Position numbers and translations under genes: made by a program. 46,879 nucleotides of DNA. Origin: Chloroflexota bacterium (GTDB lineage: Bacteria; Chloroflexota; JAHJIN01). Below the pieces are notes generated by a model. The model worked only from the letters and a program-made list of their open reading frames with translations, ran no database searches and was not told where the DNA came from. The stretch is taken from assembly GCA_018823415.1 (NCBI GenBank), contig JAHJIN010000185.1, positions 1-46,879 on the forward strand. The letters are read 5' to 3'. Below, in pieces: positions 7,446 to 15,029 of this stretch (positions are counted from its first letter, which is position 1; every line of letters begins with the position of its first letter).

Positions 7446-10112
7446 ATGACAGATCTAGTTCGCCGCTTGTTGGGCCAAGAATCTCGCAAGCCGCGCTGGG
7501 TCATTCCCACGCGTCAGGGTGAATCGCCGGCCGAATTTCCCCGGCCCCGCGGCCGGTTCCGGCGGTCTATGCTGGTCAACCTGCCTTTTCTGTTGGGTCT
7601 GCTCATCGTGGGCACTCTCATTGCCGGGGCCGTCCTGGCTCCTCGGCTGGCGCCTCACAACCCTTATGCGCTTTCGATTGACCAGCGTTTTGTGGTCGAG
7701 TTGGGCAACCCACCTTACCCACCCTCGGATGTCTTTCCCCTGGGCACCGACCGTTTTGGCCGCGACATCCTGTCCATATTGCTGTACGGTGCCAGCACCA
7801 CGCTTATCGCGGCCGGCGCTGTCACCATCGCTCGACTGCTCATTGGCCTGACTTTGGGTTCTATTGCCGGCTGGTTCCAGAACAGCCTGGTGGACAGCGT
7901 CATCATGGGCGTGGCCCGGTTCCTCTCGGCCTTTCCCATCCTGCTGGCCGGCATGATCCTCATCCTGGCGTTGGACATTCGCCAGGGCTTGCAGGTGTTC
8001 GTGGTGGCCCTGGCCTTTGTCGGTTGGTCGGAGCTGGCGCAGTACATCCGCGCCGAGTTTATGACGATCAAACAGCAGCCGTTCATCGAGAGTGCCCGGG
8101 CCGTGGGGCTGTCGGGGTTTGGCATTGCCGTGCGGCACGTGCTGCCCAACGTATTGCCCAGTCTCATCGCCCTGTCGGCCCTGGAGATGGGCGGCGTGTT
8201 GATGCTGCTGGGCGAGCTGGGCTTTTTGAGCGTCTTTGTGGGCGGCGGGGCCTTTACTACCGATGCCATGGACCGCACCGTGCAATACGCCACAGTGCCC
8301 GAGTGGGGGGCCATGCTGGCCGGCACCCGGCTCTATGCCCGTACCTATCCGTGGCTGGCCCTGTGGCCGGCGGCCACCTTTTTCCTGGCCGTAGTGGGAT
8401 TCAACCTGCTGGGCGAAGGGTTTCGACGCATCATCGAAGAGAGCGGCGTCAACATTGCCCTGCTCATTTCCAAGCGCGCCCTGGTGGGTATTGGGCTGGT
8501 GGTGGTGGCCCTGTGGTTCATGCGCGAATACACCGGCCCTCTGGCCGCCTATGTCGGCATGACCGAGGGGTTTGATGTGCAGAATGTGCTGGTGCAGACG
8601 CGCGCGCTGACCACCGGTGACATGGCTGTGCGTCCACCAGGGTCGCCCGGGGCCACGGCCGCTGCCGAATACATCGCCCAGGAATTCCGGCGATTGGGCC
8701 TGCAGCCCTGGGGCGACAACTGGGAGACCTATTTTCAGCACGTCGAGTTCCAGGTCACCGAGTTGGGCGAGACGCCACGCCTGGCGATGTTGAACCCGGA
8801 CGGCTCGGTGGCCCACGAGTTTGTCTATCGCCAGGACTTTCGCGAGCGATTGCATCGCAACAGCGGCCCGGGCCAGGTTCAGACCGCCGGCGTCACCTTT
8901 TTGGCCCTGAACTCCCACCGCAATTGGGGCGCGAGTTGGTACCAACCCAGCGACCGTCCGCCCGACATCGGGCGCGGCATGGTGATGATGTTAGAAGAAG
9001 ACGAACCGCCCCAGGTGGCCCTGTGGCTGCGCGATAACTCGGCCACCAGTCAGCCGGTCCCGGGCCTGCTCGTGGTGACAGACGATCCCAACCGCATCCA
9101 GCAGCAAAGCGTGGCTCCGATACAGGCCAGCATGAGCATCAGCACCCTCGATTTCGACACGCGATACTCGAAACCCAGCGAAAACTGGTGGGGTACCTCA
9201 TCGCGCGACAATCCCACGCCCACCTGCTATATCACGCCCGAGACGGCCAATCGCCTGCTGGCCGGGCGCGGGCTGACGGTGGCCGACCTGCGCCAGCGTA
9301 TGGAGGCCATGTCTTGGGATGACGAAACCGACACCGGCGATCTCTTTATCATCGAGCCATTGCCGGTTACCATGACCATGTCGGTCGAGATTGCGCCGGT
9401 CCGCGTGGTTACGGCCGCCAACGTGGTGGGCTTTTTACCCGGCACGGACACCGTGCTGGACCGCGAGTTGGTCGTCGTGGTGGCCCACTATGATGGGTTG
9501 CCCCAGCCTACCGAGGGTGCGATTGCGCCCGGCGCGGTGGACAATGCCGCCAGCATCGCCACCATGCTCGAGATTGCCCGGCTGTGGCAGGAGCAGGGCT
9601 TTCAGCCCCGGCGCACCATCATGTTTGTGGCCGTGGCCGGCGGCGAAAATACCCTGCGGGCCCTGGAACAGTTGCAGGGCTATCACACCATATTCAAGAC
9701 GCTCACACCCGTGGCCTTTATCCAACTCGATGGCATCGGTGGGGGCTCAGGCGACAAGCTGCTCGTCAGCGACGAGACCTTTCGACTGCACGCGCTGGCC
9801 ACCGGCGCCGCCGGCAAGCTGGGAGTAAACAACGAATTGTTCCGCATGGGCAATCTGACGCCGACCAGCCCCCGGCAAGACGAATCGACCTTGGGCACTA
9901 TTGCTCCCCTGATCCGGCCGCCGCATTGGTTCTTTATCGTACCGCCGGTCCGCGACAAAGTTCCCACTCTGGTCTTGCGCTGGCAAGGCAGCGAAGACGT
10001 GATGCACCACCCCACCGACACGGTGGACAACCTGGACGCTGACAAGGCGATGCAGGCCGGGCGCGTGGTGGACCTCATGCTGCGCATACTGGCTCGCGAA
10101 ACCACCTACTGA
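7446..10112 (+). CDS. DppC-like permease fused to M28-type metallopeptidase domain, copy 3
   Basis: The third tandem paralogue has 888 residues from the ATG at 7446; a TTG codon directly before it is in frame, but the ATG matches the start of copy 2. Architecture is unchanged: DppC permease with EAA loop, extra membrane segment, PA-like insert, M28-type domain. Candidate ligands are His681 (VAHYD), Asp699 (VDNAAS), Glu734, Asp762 (QLDG) and His854 (VMHHP). The GGE signature again lacks the first glutamate. Its loop before membrane segment 6 is the shortest of the three (GGGAFTTDAMDRT), and its PA-like insert carries extra residues (SENWWGTSSRDN). These two variable places are the ones expected to face the binding protein or substrate, which suggests different ligand preferences. 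It ends the transporter cluster; a new promoter for proC starts six bases after its stop. Confidence 0.9.
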   Translation: MTDLVRRLLGQESRKPRWVIPTRQGESPAEFPRPRGRFRRSMLVNLPFLLGLLIVGTLIAGAVLAPRLAPHNPYALSIDQRFVVELGNPPYPPSDVFPLGTDRFGRDILSILLYGASTTLIAAGAVTIARLLIGLTLGSIAGWFQNSLVDSVIMGVARFLSAFPILLAGMILILALDIRQGLQVFVVALAFVGWSELAQYIRAEFMTIKQQPFIESARAVGLSGFGIAVRHVLPNVLPSLIALSALEMGGVLMLLGELGFLSVFVGGGAFTTDAMDRTVQYATVPEWGAMLAGTRLYARTYPWLALWPAATFFLAVVGFNLLGEGFRRIIEESGVNIALLISKRALVGIGLVVVALWFMREYTGPLAAYVGMTEGFDVQNVLVQTRALTTGDMAVRPPGSPGATAAAEYIAQEFRRLGLQPWGDNWETYFQHVEFQVTELGETPRLAMLNPDGSVAHEFVYRQDFRERLHRNSGPGQVQTAGVTFLALNSHRNWGASWYQPSDRPPDIGRGMVMMLEEDEPPQVALWLRDNSATSQPVPGLLVVTDDPNRIQQQSVAPIQASMSISTLDFDTRYSKPSENWWGTSSRDNPTPTCYITPETANRLLAGRGLTVADLRQRMEAMSWDDETDTGDLFIIEPLPVTMTMSVEIAPVRVVTAANVVGFLPGTDTVLDRELVVVVAHYDGLPQPTEGAIAPGAVDNAASIATMLEIARLWQEQGFQPRRTIMFVAVAGGENTLRALEQLQGYHTIFKTLTPVAFIQLDGIGGGSGDKLLVSDETFRLHALATGAAGKLGVNNELFRMGNLTPTSPRQDESTLGTIAPLIRPPHWFFIVPPVRDKVPTLVLRWQGSEDVMHHPTDTVDNLDADKAMQAGRVVDLMLRILARETTY

Positions 10113-10117
10113 CCGGT

Positions 10118-10146
10118 TTGACGCCATCAGACAAAAGCAGTACAAT
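10118..10146 (+). promoter_or_regulatory. Sigma-70-type promoter of proC
   Basis: TTGACG (10118-10123), a 17-bp spacer and TACAAT (10141-10146) form a good vegetative promoter. Transcription should begin near 10153, giving a leader of about 58 nt that contains a perfect hairpin. Confidence 0.65.
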
Positions 10147-10163
10147 AAGCCCCGGCAGTCAAA

Positions 10164-10190
10164 GACGACGCACCGCGCTGGTGCGTCGTC
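10164..10190 (+). promoter_or_regulatory. Perfect 11-bp leader hairpin upstream of proC
   Basis: GACGACGCACC (10164-10174) pairs perfectly with GGTGCGTCGTC (10180-10190) across the loop GCGCT. It ends nine bases before the AAGGAGGA ribosome site (10199-10206). No T-tract follows, so termination is unlikely by itself. It may protect the 5' end of the mRNA or influence ribosome access. The core resembles the terminator hairpin at 27181-27211. Confidence 0.5.
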
Positions 10191-10210
10191 TGTTATGCAA
10201 GGAGGAACGC

Positions 10211-11101
10211 ATGCCTACTATCCCGACGACGAACACCGATTGGCAAGACACAACCCTGGCCTTTATCGGCAGCGGCATCATGGCCGAGGCCATGATCAAG
10301 GTCATCCTGGACAAGGGCCTGGTGGCGCCGGCCCAGATCACGGCCAGCGGCCCCCGGGCCGAACGCGGCCAGGTTTTGGCCGAGCGCTACCACATCTGCA
10401 CCACCACCGTTAACCGCGACGCGGTCCAGTCCGCGGCCGTGGTGGTGCTCTCGGTCAAGCCGCAGGTGATGCCCCAGGTTTTGCCCGAGTTGCGCGGGCA
10501 CATCCCCCCGGCGGCCCTGGTGTTGTCCATCGTGGCCGGTGTGCCCATGCAGACCATCGCCGCCGGCCTGGCCCACCCGGCGGTGGTGCGCGTCATGCCC
10601 AACACGCCGGCCCAGATCGGTCAGGCCATGTCGGTGTGGACGGCCACGCCGGCCGCCACCGCGCGCCAGCGCGATCAGGCCCGGGCCATTTTGCAGGCAA
10701 TGGGCGCCGAGATCTATGGACCTGATGAGGATGCTCTGGACATGGCAACCGCCGTCAGCGGCACCGGCCCCACCTATGTCTTTTTGATGATGGAGGCCAT
10801 GATCGATGCCGCCGTCCACATGGGGCTGTCGCGCCGCGTGGCCCGCGATCTGGTCATCCAGACCGTGCTGGGTTCGGTGCTGTTTGCCCAGCAATCCGAC
10901 CGCCACCTGGCCGAACTGCGCAACATGGTCACGTCGCCTGGCGGCACCAGCGCCGACGCCATCTATCAACTGGAAAAGGGCGGCCTGCGCACCGTGCTCT
11001 CCAAGGCCATCTGGGCCGCGTACCAAAAATCGCGGCTGCTGGGCGAGCGCTGCGCCAACATTGGCCAGCCCGAGCCCAACGGCTTGCGAGACGGCGGCTA
11101 G
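10211..11101 (+). CDS. proC: Pyrroline-5-carboxylate reductase
   Basis: This 296-residue cytoplasmic enzyme reduces pyrroline-5-carboxylate to proline with NAD(P)H, the last step of proline synthesis. The N-terminal Rossmann fold shows FIGSGIMAEAM (18-28), followed by VVLSVKPQVM and RVMPNTPAQIG, both typical of ProC. The C-terminal dimerisation domain has the family signature around AVSGTGPTYVF and VTSPGGTSADAIYQLE. Length is slightly above the usual 270 residues because of a short N-terminal extension. The ATG at 10211 has an excellent AAGGAGGA site; an in-frame start 93 bp upstream would run through the promoter and hairpin and is rejected. The gene has its own promoter and is followed by another promoter for the YhhN gene. 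Confidence 0.95.
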   Translation: MPTIPTTNTDWQDTTLAFIGSGIMAEAMIKVILDKGLVAPAQITASGPRAERGQVLAERYHICTTTVNRDAVQSAAVVVLSVKPQVMPQVLPELRGHIPPAALVLSIVAGVPMQTIAAGLAHPAVVRVMPNTPAQIGQAMSVWTATPAATARQRDQARAILQAMGAEIYGPDEDALDMATAVSGTGPTYVFLMMEAMIDAAVHMGLSRRVARDLVIQTVLGSVLFAQQSDRHLAELRNMVTSPGGTSADAIYQLEKGGLRTVLSKAIWAAYQKSRLLGERCANIGQPEPNGLRDGG

Positions 11102-11114
11102 GACCGGCTCCTAC

Positions 11115-11143
11115 TTGCGATTTTGCCTCAAAGGCGCTACAAT
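11115..11143 (+). promoter_or_regulatory. Sigma-70-type promoter of the YhhN / DUF362 / polyferredoxin unit
   Basis: TTGCGA (11115-11120), a 17-bp spacer and TACAAT (11138-11143) form a plausible vegetative promoter. The start would lie near 11150, about 29 nt before the YhhN ATG. It has the same -10 hexamer as the proC promoter. Confidence 0.6.
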
Positions 11144-11178
11144 GTGGTTCGCGCGATATGGATCCGGAGGAGAAACCA

Positions 11179-11841
11179 ATGGCCCAACTCGTCCCCATTC
11201 CCATCCTGGTTGTCACCGTCATCCTGCTGGTACGCGCCGAATTCCGCTCGGACACGCGACAGATCTATGTGCTCAAGCCCTTGTCTACGCTACTGGTGAT
11301 CCTGGTGGCCTTGCTCTCGTTTCTGGCGCCCCAGGCCAACGCCGCGTTTACGATCTGGATCGCGGCCGGTCTGATCCTGTCGCTGGGCGGCGACGTGGCC
11401 CTGATGTTCGCGACTAACAAGGCGTTCCTGGTGGGGCTGGTGCTATTCCTGCTGGCGCACGTGGTGTATGCCGTGGCGTTTACCGTGTTCAACGGCTTCT
11501 ATCCGGGCGACCTGGTCATCGGCGCGGGGCTGCTGGCCATTGGCGCGGCGATATATGCCTATCTCTGGCCGGGCCTGGGCAACATGAAACTCGCCGTGGC
11601 GCTGTATATCCTGATCATCTGCGTCATGGTCGAGCGCGCCGCATCCACGTTCCTGGGGACCGCGTTCACCCCCACCCAGGCAGTGCTGCTCACGGCCGGG
11701 GCCACGCTGTTCTGGCTCTCGGACCTGGTGCTGGCCGTGAACCGCTTTCGGCGGCCGTTCCGCACTCACCGGCTCAGCCTGTTTCTATACTATGGCGGCC
11801 AGTTGCTCATTGCCCTCAGCCCGTCGTACTTTGCGACCTAG
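11179..11841 (+). CDS. YhhN family membrane protein
   Basis: This 220-residue protein consists almost entirely of about eight membrane segments, the pattern of the YhhN/TMEM86 family. Animal TMEM86 members are lysoplasmalogenases that cleave vinyl-ether lysophospholipids; bacterial members are generally less characterised. Recognisable family positions include the LSLGGDVALMF segment and FWLSDLVLAVNRF near the C-terminus, whose conserved aspartates are thought to form the active site. The start at 11179 is chosen because GGAGG lies at 11166-11170; an in-frame ATG seven codons upstream overlaps that site. It is followed 12 bp later by the DUF362 lipoprotein gene and is probably co-transcribed with it. 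Confidence 0.8.
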   Translation: MAQLVPIPILVVTVILLVRAEFRSDTRQIYVLKPLSTLLVILVALLSFLAPQANAAFTIWIAAGLILSLGGDVALMFATNKAFLVGLVLFLLAHVVYAVAFTVFNGFYPGDLVIGAGLLAIGAAIYAYLWPGLGNMKLAVALYILIICVMVERAASTFLGTAFTPTQAVLLTAGATLFWLSDLVLAVNRFRRPFRTHRLSLFLYYGGQLLIALSPSYFAT

Positions 11842-11853
11842 ACAGAGGACCTC

Positions 11854-12861
11854 ATGTCCGAATCATTGACCCGGCGCGAATTCCTGGCGCGCCTGTTGGC
11901 CCTGGGGTTGGGCAGCACGCTACTCCCTGCGTGCAGCCGGGGCCCGGCGCCTAGCCCCATCGTGCGGCCACCCGCGACCTCGCTGCCCACCGGCACCCCG
12001 GCCCCGGCGTCCACGGTGACCCGGCCGACCCCCGGCGCCCCGGTCCCGGCCGGCGCCGCCGATCTGGCCGTGGTCCACGGATCAGACCCGGCCGCCATCA
12101 CCCGCACCGCCATAGACGCCCTGGGCGGCATGAAGCGCTTTGTTTCGCCCGGCGCCGACGTGGTCATCAAGCCCAACATCTGCGTGGACTATCACACCTA
12201 CGAGTACGCGGCGACGACCAACCCCTGGGTGGTGGCGGCGCTGGTGACCATGTGCCGCGAGGCCGGCGCGGCCCGCGTGCGCGTGATGGACATGCCTTTC
12301 GGGGGCACGGCCCGGCGAGCCTACGACATCAGCGGCATCGCCGATGCGGTGCGCGAGGCCGGGGGCGAGATGGAAGTGATGACCCAGGTCAAGTTTGTGG
12401 ACACCAGCGTCCCGGATGGGCGTGACATCACGCGCTGGAACGTCTACGATGACGTCCTGAAGGCCGACCTGGTCATCAACGTGCCCATCGCCAAGCACCA
12501 CAACCTGGCCCGGCTCTCGCTGGCGGGCAAGAACCTCATGGGCGTCATCACGCAGCCGGCCCGGTTTCACGCCAACCTGGGTCAACGGGTGGCGGACTTG
12601 ATGAGCCTGGTGCGGCCCGGCCTCACCGTGGTAGACGCGGTGCGCATCCTCACCCGCAACGGCCCCACCGGCGGCAGCCTGAACGACGTGGTGCAAAAGG
12701 ACACCGTCATCGCCAGCGCCGACATGGTGGCGGCCGATGCGTATGCCGCCGGCCTGTTCGACGTGCCGCCAGAGCGCATCACGTACATCAAGGCCGCGGT
12801 CGACATGGGCCTGGGCACGATGGCCTGGCAGACACTCAAGGTGGCTGAGACCTCGATCTGA
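11854..12861 (+). CDS. DUF362 domain lipoprotein with twin-arginine signal
   Basis: This 335-residue protein starts with a Tat-type signal (TRREFLARLLALG, arginines 7-8) that ends in a lipobox, LLPAC, so Cys27 would be lipidated. A proline/threonine-rich linker (about 30-65) leads to a DUF362 domain, recognised by motifs such as VVIKPNICVD, NVPIAKHHNLARLSLAGKNLMG and VVDAVRILTRNGPTGG. DUF362 proteins are often associated with iron-sulfur proteins; their chemistry is not established. Using both Tat and a lipobox implies folding before export and anchoring on the outer face of the membrane. The next gene, 18 bp downstream, encodes a membrane polyferredoxin, so the pair may form an extracytoplasmic redox unit. 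A paralogue lies at 29952-31106. Confidence 0.88.
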   Translation: MSESLTRREFLARLLALGLGSTLLPACSRGPAPSPIVRPPATSLPTGTPAPASTVTRPTPGAPVPAGAADLAVVHGSDPAAITRTAIDALGGMKRFVSPGADVVIKPNICVDYHTYEYAATTNPWVVAALVTMCREAGAARVRVMDMPFGGTARRAYDISGIADAVREAGGEMEVMTQVKFVDTSVPDGRDITRWNVYDDVLKADLVINVPIAKHHNLARLSLAGKNLMGVITQPARFHANLGQRVADLMSLVRPGLTVVDAVRILTRNGPTGGSLNDVVQKDTVIASADMVAADAYAAGLFDVPPERITYIKAAVDMGLGTMAWQTLKVAETSI

Positions 12862-12879
12862 TTGCACATTGCAGGGGGT

Positions 12880-14394
12880 ATGGTGACACCGTATCGTTGG
12901 CGACGATTGCGACAGGTCTCGCAGTGGTTCTTTTTGCTGCTGTTCCTCTATCTCTTTTTCGGCGCGCTGCCGGACAGTACAGCCCTGCTGCCGGTGGACT
13001 TGTTCTTTCGTGCCAATCCCCTGGCGGCCCTGAGCACGTCCCTGGCCCGGCTGGAGTTGCTGCCGCATTTCGCCCTGGCCTTGGTCGTGGCGGGGCTGAC
13101 GCTGGCCTTTGGCCGGGTCTGGTGCGGCTGGATCTGTCCCCTGGGCACCGTGCTCGAATTGTTCACGTTCCGCGCCCTGCGACAGGTCCCTGACGGCTGG
13201 CGCAACGCCAAGTATCTGCTGCTCCTCACGCTGCTCATCCTGGCCCTCCTGGCGAATCAGACCCTCATGGCCTTTGACCCCATCGCCATCCTCACGCGCA
13301 CGCTGGCGGCCGTGGTTCTGCCGCTGCTCAACGCCCTGGTGACCGGCATCGAATCGGTGCTATACGCCGTTCCGCCGTTGCAGCAGCCGTTGGACACCGT
13401 CGAAGGCTATATCCGGGGTCCGATGCTGCCGTTTATCCAGCCGTATTTCCAGCTCAACCTCCTGCTGGCCCTGTTCTTCATCGGGCTGGTGGCTCTGAAC
13501 GCGCTGGTGCCCCGGTTCTGGTGCCGCTATCTATGTCCGCTGGGAGGGCTGCTGAGCCTGTTGTCCAAGGTGGCGCTGGTGCGCCGGACCGTGGGCGAGG
13601 GCTGCAACAATTGCGCCACGTGCGCCACGTCGTGTCCCACCGGCACCATCGACCCCTCGCGCGGTTTCCAGAGCGACCCGGCCGAGTGCACTGTCTGCTT
13701 TGACTGCCTGACCGACTGCCCGCGCAGCGGTATCGGGTTCCACGTGGTGACCCGGCCGGCCTCCTGGCGCGAGTACGACCCGTCGCGGCGGACGCTGCTG
13801 GCCTCGGCACTGACGGCGGTGACCGGCCTAGCCCTGCTGCGAACGGCGCCGGCGGCCTTCCGGCGGTTTGCCACGCTGATCCGGCCCCCGGGCAGCGTAG
13901 AAGAAACCCTGCTGCTCCGCTGCATTCGCTGCGGCGAGTGCATGCAGGTGTGCCCCACGGCCGGCTTGCAGCCATCGCTCCTGGAGGCCGACCTGGAGGG
14001 CCTGTGGACGCCGCGCCTGGTGCCTCGGCTGGGTTACTGCGACTATGGCTGCACCAACTGCGGTCAGGTCTGTCCCACCGAGGCTATCCCGCGGCTGGCG
14101 TTGGAGGAAAAGCGGCGCGTGGTTATGGGTCTGGCCTACATCGACACGAATCGCTGTATCCCCTGGGCCGATAGCCGTGACTGCATCGTGTGCGAAGAGA
14201 TGTGCCCCACGCCGGAAAAGGCCATCGTGCTGGACGATATCGAGACTCCGGACGGGCGCACGGTCCGCCGGCCCCGGGTGCTGCGCGACGTATGCATCGG
14301 CTGCGGTATCTGCGAGTTCAAGTGTCCACTGGAAGGCGAGTCGGCCATCCGGGTGTATGCGCCCACGGTAGATGTGGCACTGCCGAATGCGTGA
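12880..14394 (+). CDS. NapH-NapG-like membrane polyferredoxin fusion
   Basis: This 504-residue protein begins with a NapH/CcoG-like part: about five membrane segments in 1-230 with WCGWICPLG and FWCRYLCPLG loops, then two [4Fe-4S] motifs (CNNCATCATSCP and CTVCFDCLTDCP). At 302-304 is SRR followed by a hydrophobic stretch (TLLASALTAVTGLALL), which resembles an internal twin-arginine signal anchor. The remainder matches NapG/MauM ferredoxins: CIRCGECMQVCP, CTNCGQVCP, CIVCEEMCP and CIGCGICEFKCP. The protein therefore looks like a NapH-NapG fusion able to move electrons from the membrane quinone pool to an outside partner, possibly the DUF362 lipoprotein upstream. The start at 12880 has GGGGG just before it; an in-frame TTG 18 bp upstream is less likely. 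No nap catalytic genes are present. Confidence 0.88.
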   Translation: MVTPYRWRRLRQVSQWFFLLLFLYLFFGALPDSTALLPVDLFFRANPLAALSTSLARLELLPHFALALVVAGLTLAFGRVWCGWICPLGTVLELFTFRALRQVPDGWRNAKYLLLLTLLILALLANQTLMAFDPIAILTRTLAAVVLPLLNALVTGIESVLYAVPPLQQPLDTVEGYIRGPMLPFIQPYFQLNLLLALFFIGLVALNALVPRFWCRYLCPLGGLLSLLSKVALVRRTVGEGCNNCATCATSCPTGTIDPSRGFQSDPAECTVCFDCLTDCPRSGIGFHVVTRPASWREYDPSRRTLLASALTAVTGLALLRTAPAAFRRFATLIRPPGSVEETLLLRCIRCGECMQVCPTAGLQPSLLEADLEGLWTPRLVPRLGYCDYGCTNCGQVCPTEAIPRLALEEKRRVVMGLAYIDTNRCIPWADSRDCIVCEEMCPTPEKAIVLDDIETPDGRTVRRPRVLRDVCIGCGICEFKCPLEGESAIRVYAPTVDVALPNA

Positions 14395-14429
14395 AACGTA
14401 GAACGCCAAGTATTGATATCGAAAAGGGC

Positions 14430-14458
14430 TTTACAAAACGTCACAAGTAGGCTATAAT
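14430..14458 (+). promoter_or_regulatory. Sigma-70-type promoter of greA-lysS
   Basis: TTTACA (14430-14435), a 17-bp spacer and a perfect TATAAT (14453-14458) form the best promoter in the window. Transcription should start near 14465, so the RNA meets a terminator-like hairpin almost at once. Confidence 0.78.
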
Positions 14459-14477
14459 AGAACCGTCATCTGGAGGG

Positions 14478-14509
14478 AAACTGAGGGCCACTGCGCTCTC
14501 AGTTTTTTT
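14478..14509 (+). terminator. Promoter-proximal intrinsic terminator in the greA leader
   Basis: AAACTGAG (14478-14485) pairs with CTCAGTTT (14498-14505). The stem extends inward by three more pairs, one of them G-U, to a 6-nt loop. It is followed by an uninterrupted run of seven T (14503-14509). It lies downstream of the promoter at 14430-14458 and 40 bp before the greA ATG. RNA from that promoter would thus terminate after about 45 nt unless it reads through. It could also stop transcripts arriving from the polyferredoxin gene. Confidence 0.72.
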
Positions 14510-14549
14510 GGCATTCCCGCCAGAACAATCGCCAATTTGAGGAGTGTGG

Positions 14550-15029
14550 ATGGCCAACAAACCTGTTTTTCTCACCGCCGAGGGACTGAGCAAACTCGAA
14601 GCCGAGCTGGAATACCTGACCACCGTGCGCCGGCACGAGGTGGCTGAGCGCATCTATCAGGCCAAAGAGTCCGGCGACATTTCCGACAACGCCGAGTACG
14701 AGGATGCCAAGAACGAGCAGGCCTTTCTGGAAGGGCGCATCCTGACCCTGGGAGCGATGATCCGCAACGCGCAGATCATCGACGAGAACGGCGGGTCCGA
14801 TACGGTCACGCTGGGCTCCGTTGTCACGGTGGTAGACGAGGATGACTTTGAAGACACCTATACCATCGTCGGGTCGGCCGAGGCGGACCCCAGCCAGGGG
14901 CGCATCTCTAACGAGTCGCCGGTGGGCCGGGCGCTGCTGGGCCGGCGCGTGGGCGATACCGCCCGGGTGCTGGTGCCGGCCGGCGAGGTCAAAATGCGTA
15001 TCATCGCGCTGAACGCGAGACGAGCATGA
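14550..15029 (+). CDS. greA: Transcription elongation factor GreA
   Basis: GreA binds RNA polymerase in the secondary channel and stimulates cleavage of backtracked RNA. The 159-residue length is typical. The N-terminal coiled coil carries the conserved GDISDNAEYEDAKNEQ segment with the acidic tip residues, and the C-terminal FKBP-like domain has SNESPVGRALLGRRVGD. The ATG at 14550 is chosen over an overlapping GTG at 14544 because TGAGGAG precedes it at correct spacing and MANKPVFLTAEG fits the family. The stop overlaps the lysS start (ATGA at 15026-15029), so greA and lysS are translationally coupled. The leader holds a promoter and a terminator hairpin, which suggests attenuation, possibly by GreA itself. 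Confidence 0.96.
   Translation: MANKPVFLTAEGLSKLEAELEYLTTVRRHEVAERIYQAKESGDISDNAEYEDAKNEQAFLEGRILTLGAMIRNAQIIDENGGSDTVTLGSVVTVVDEDDFEDTYTIVGSAEADPSQGRISNESPVGRALLGRRVGDTARVLVPAGEVKMRIIALNARRA

Larger units (their letters stand above)
1862..10112 (+). repeat. Tandem array of three paralogous permease-peptidase genes
   Basis: Genes at 1862, 4703 and 7446 share the same architecture and long stretches of near-identical DNA, for example the block encoding membrane segments 3-5 at about 2337-2670, 5177-5500 and 7918-8250. The two spacers (4544-4702 and 7355-7445) are also homologous, so the duplicated unit included flanking DNA. The permease core is almost invariant, while the loop before the sixth membrane segment and the PA-like insert differ in length and sequence. 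Confidence 0.88.

Noticed and set aside
10118-10210. Upstream in-frame start of proC
   Set aside because: The extended frame would place the promoter and the leader hairpin inside the coding region. The AAGGAGGA before 10211 fixes the start.
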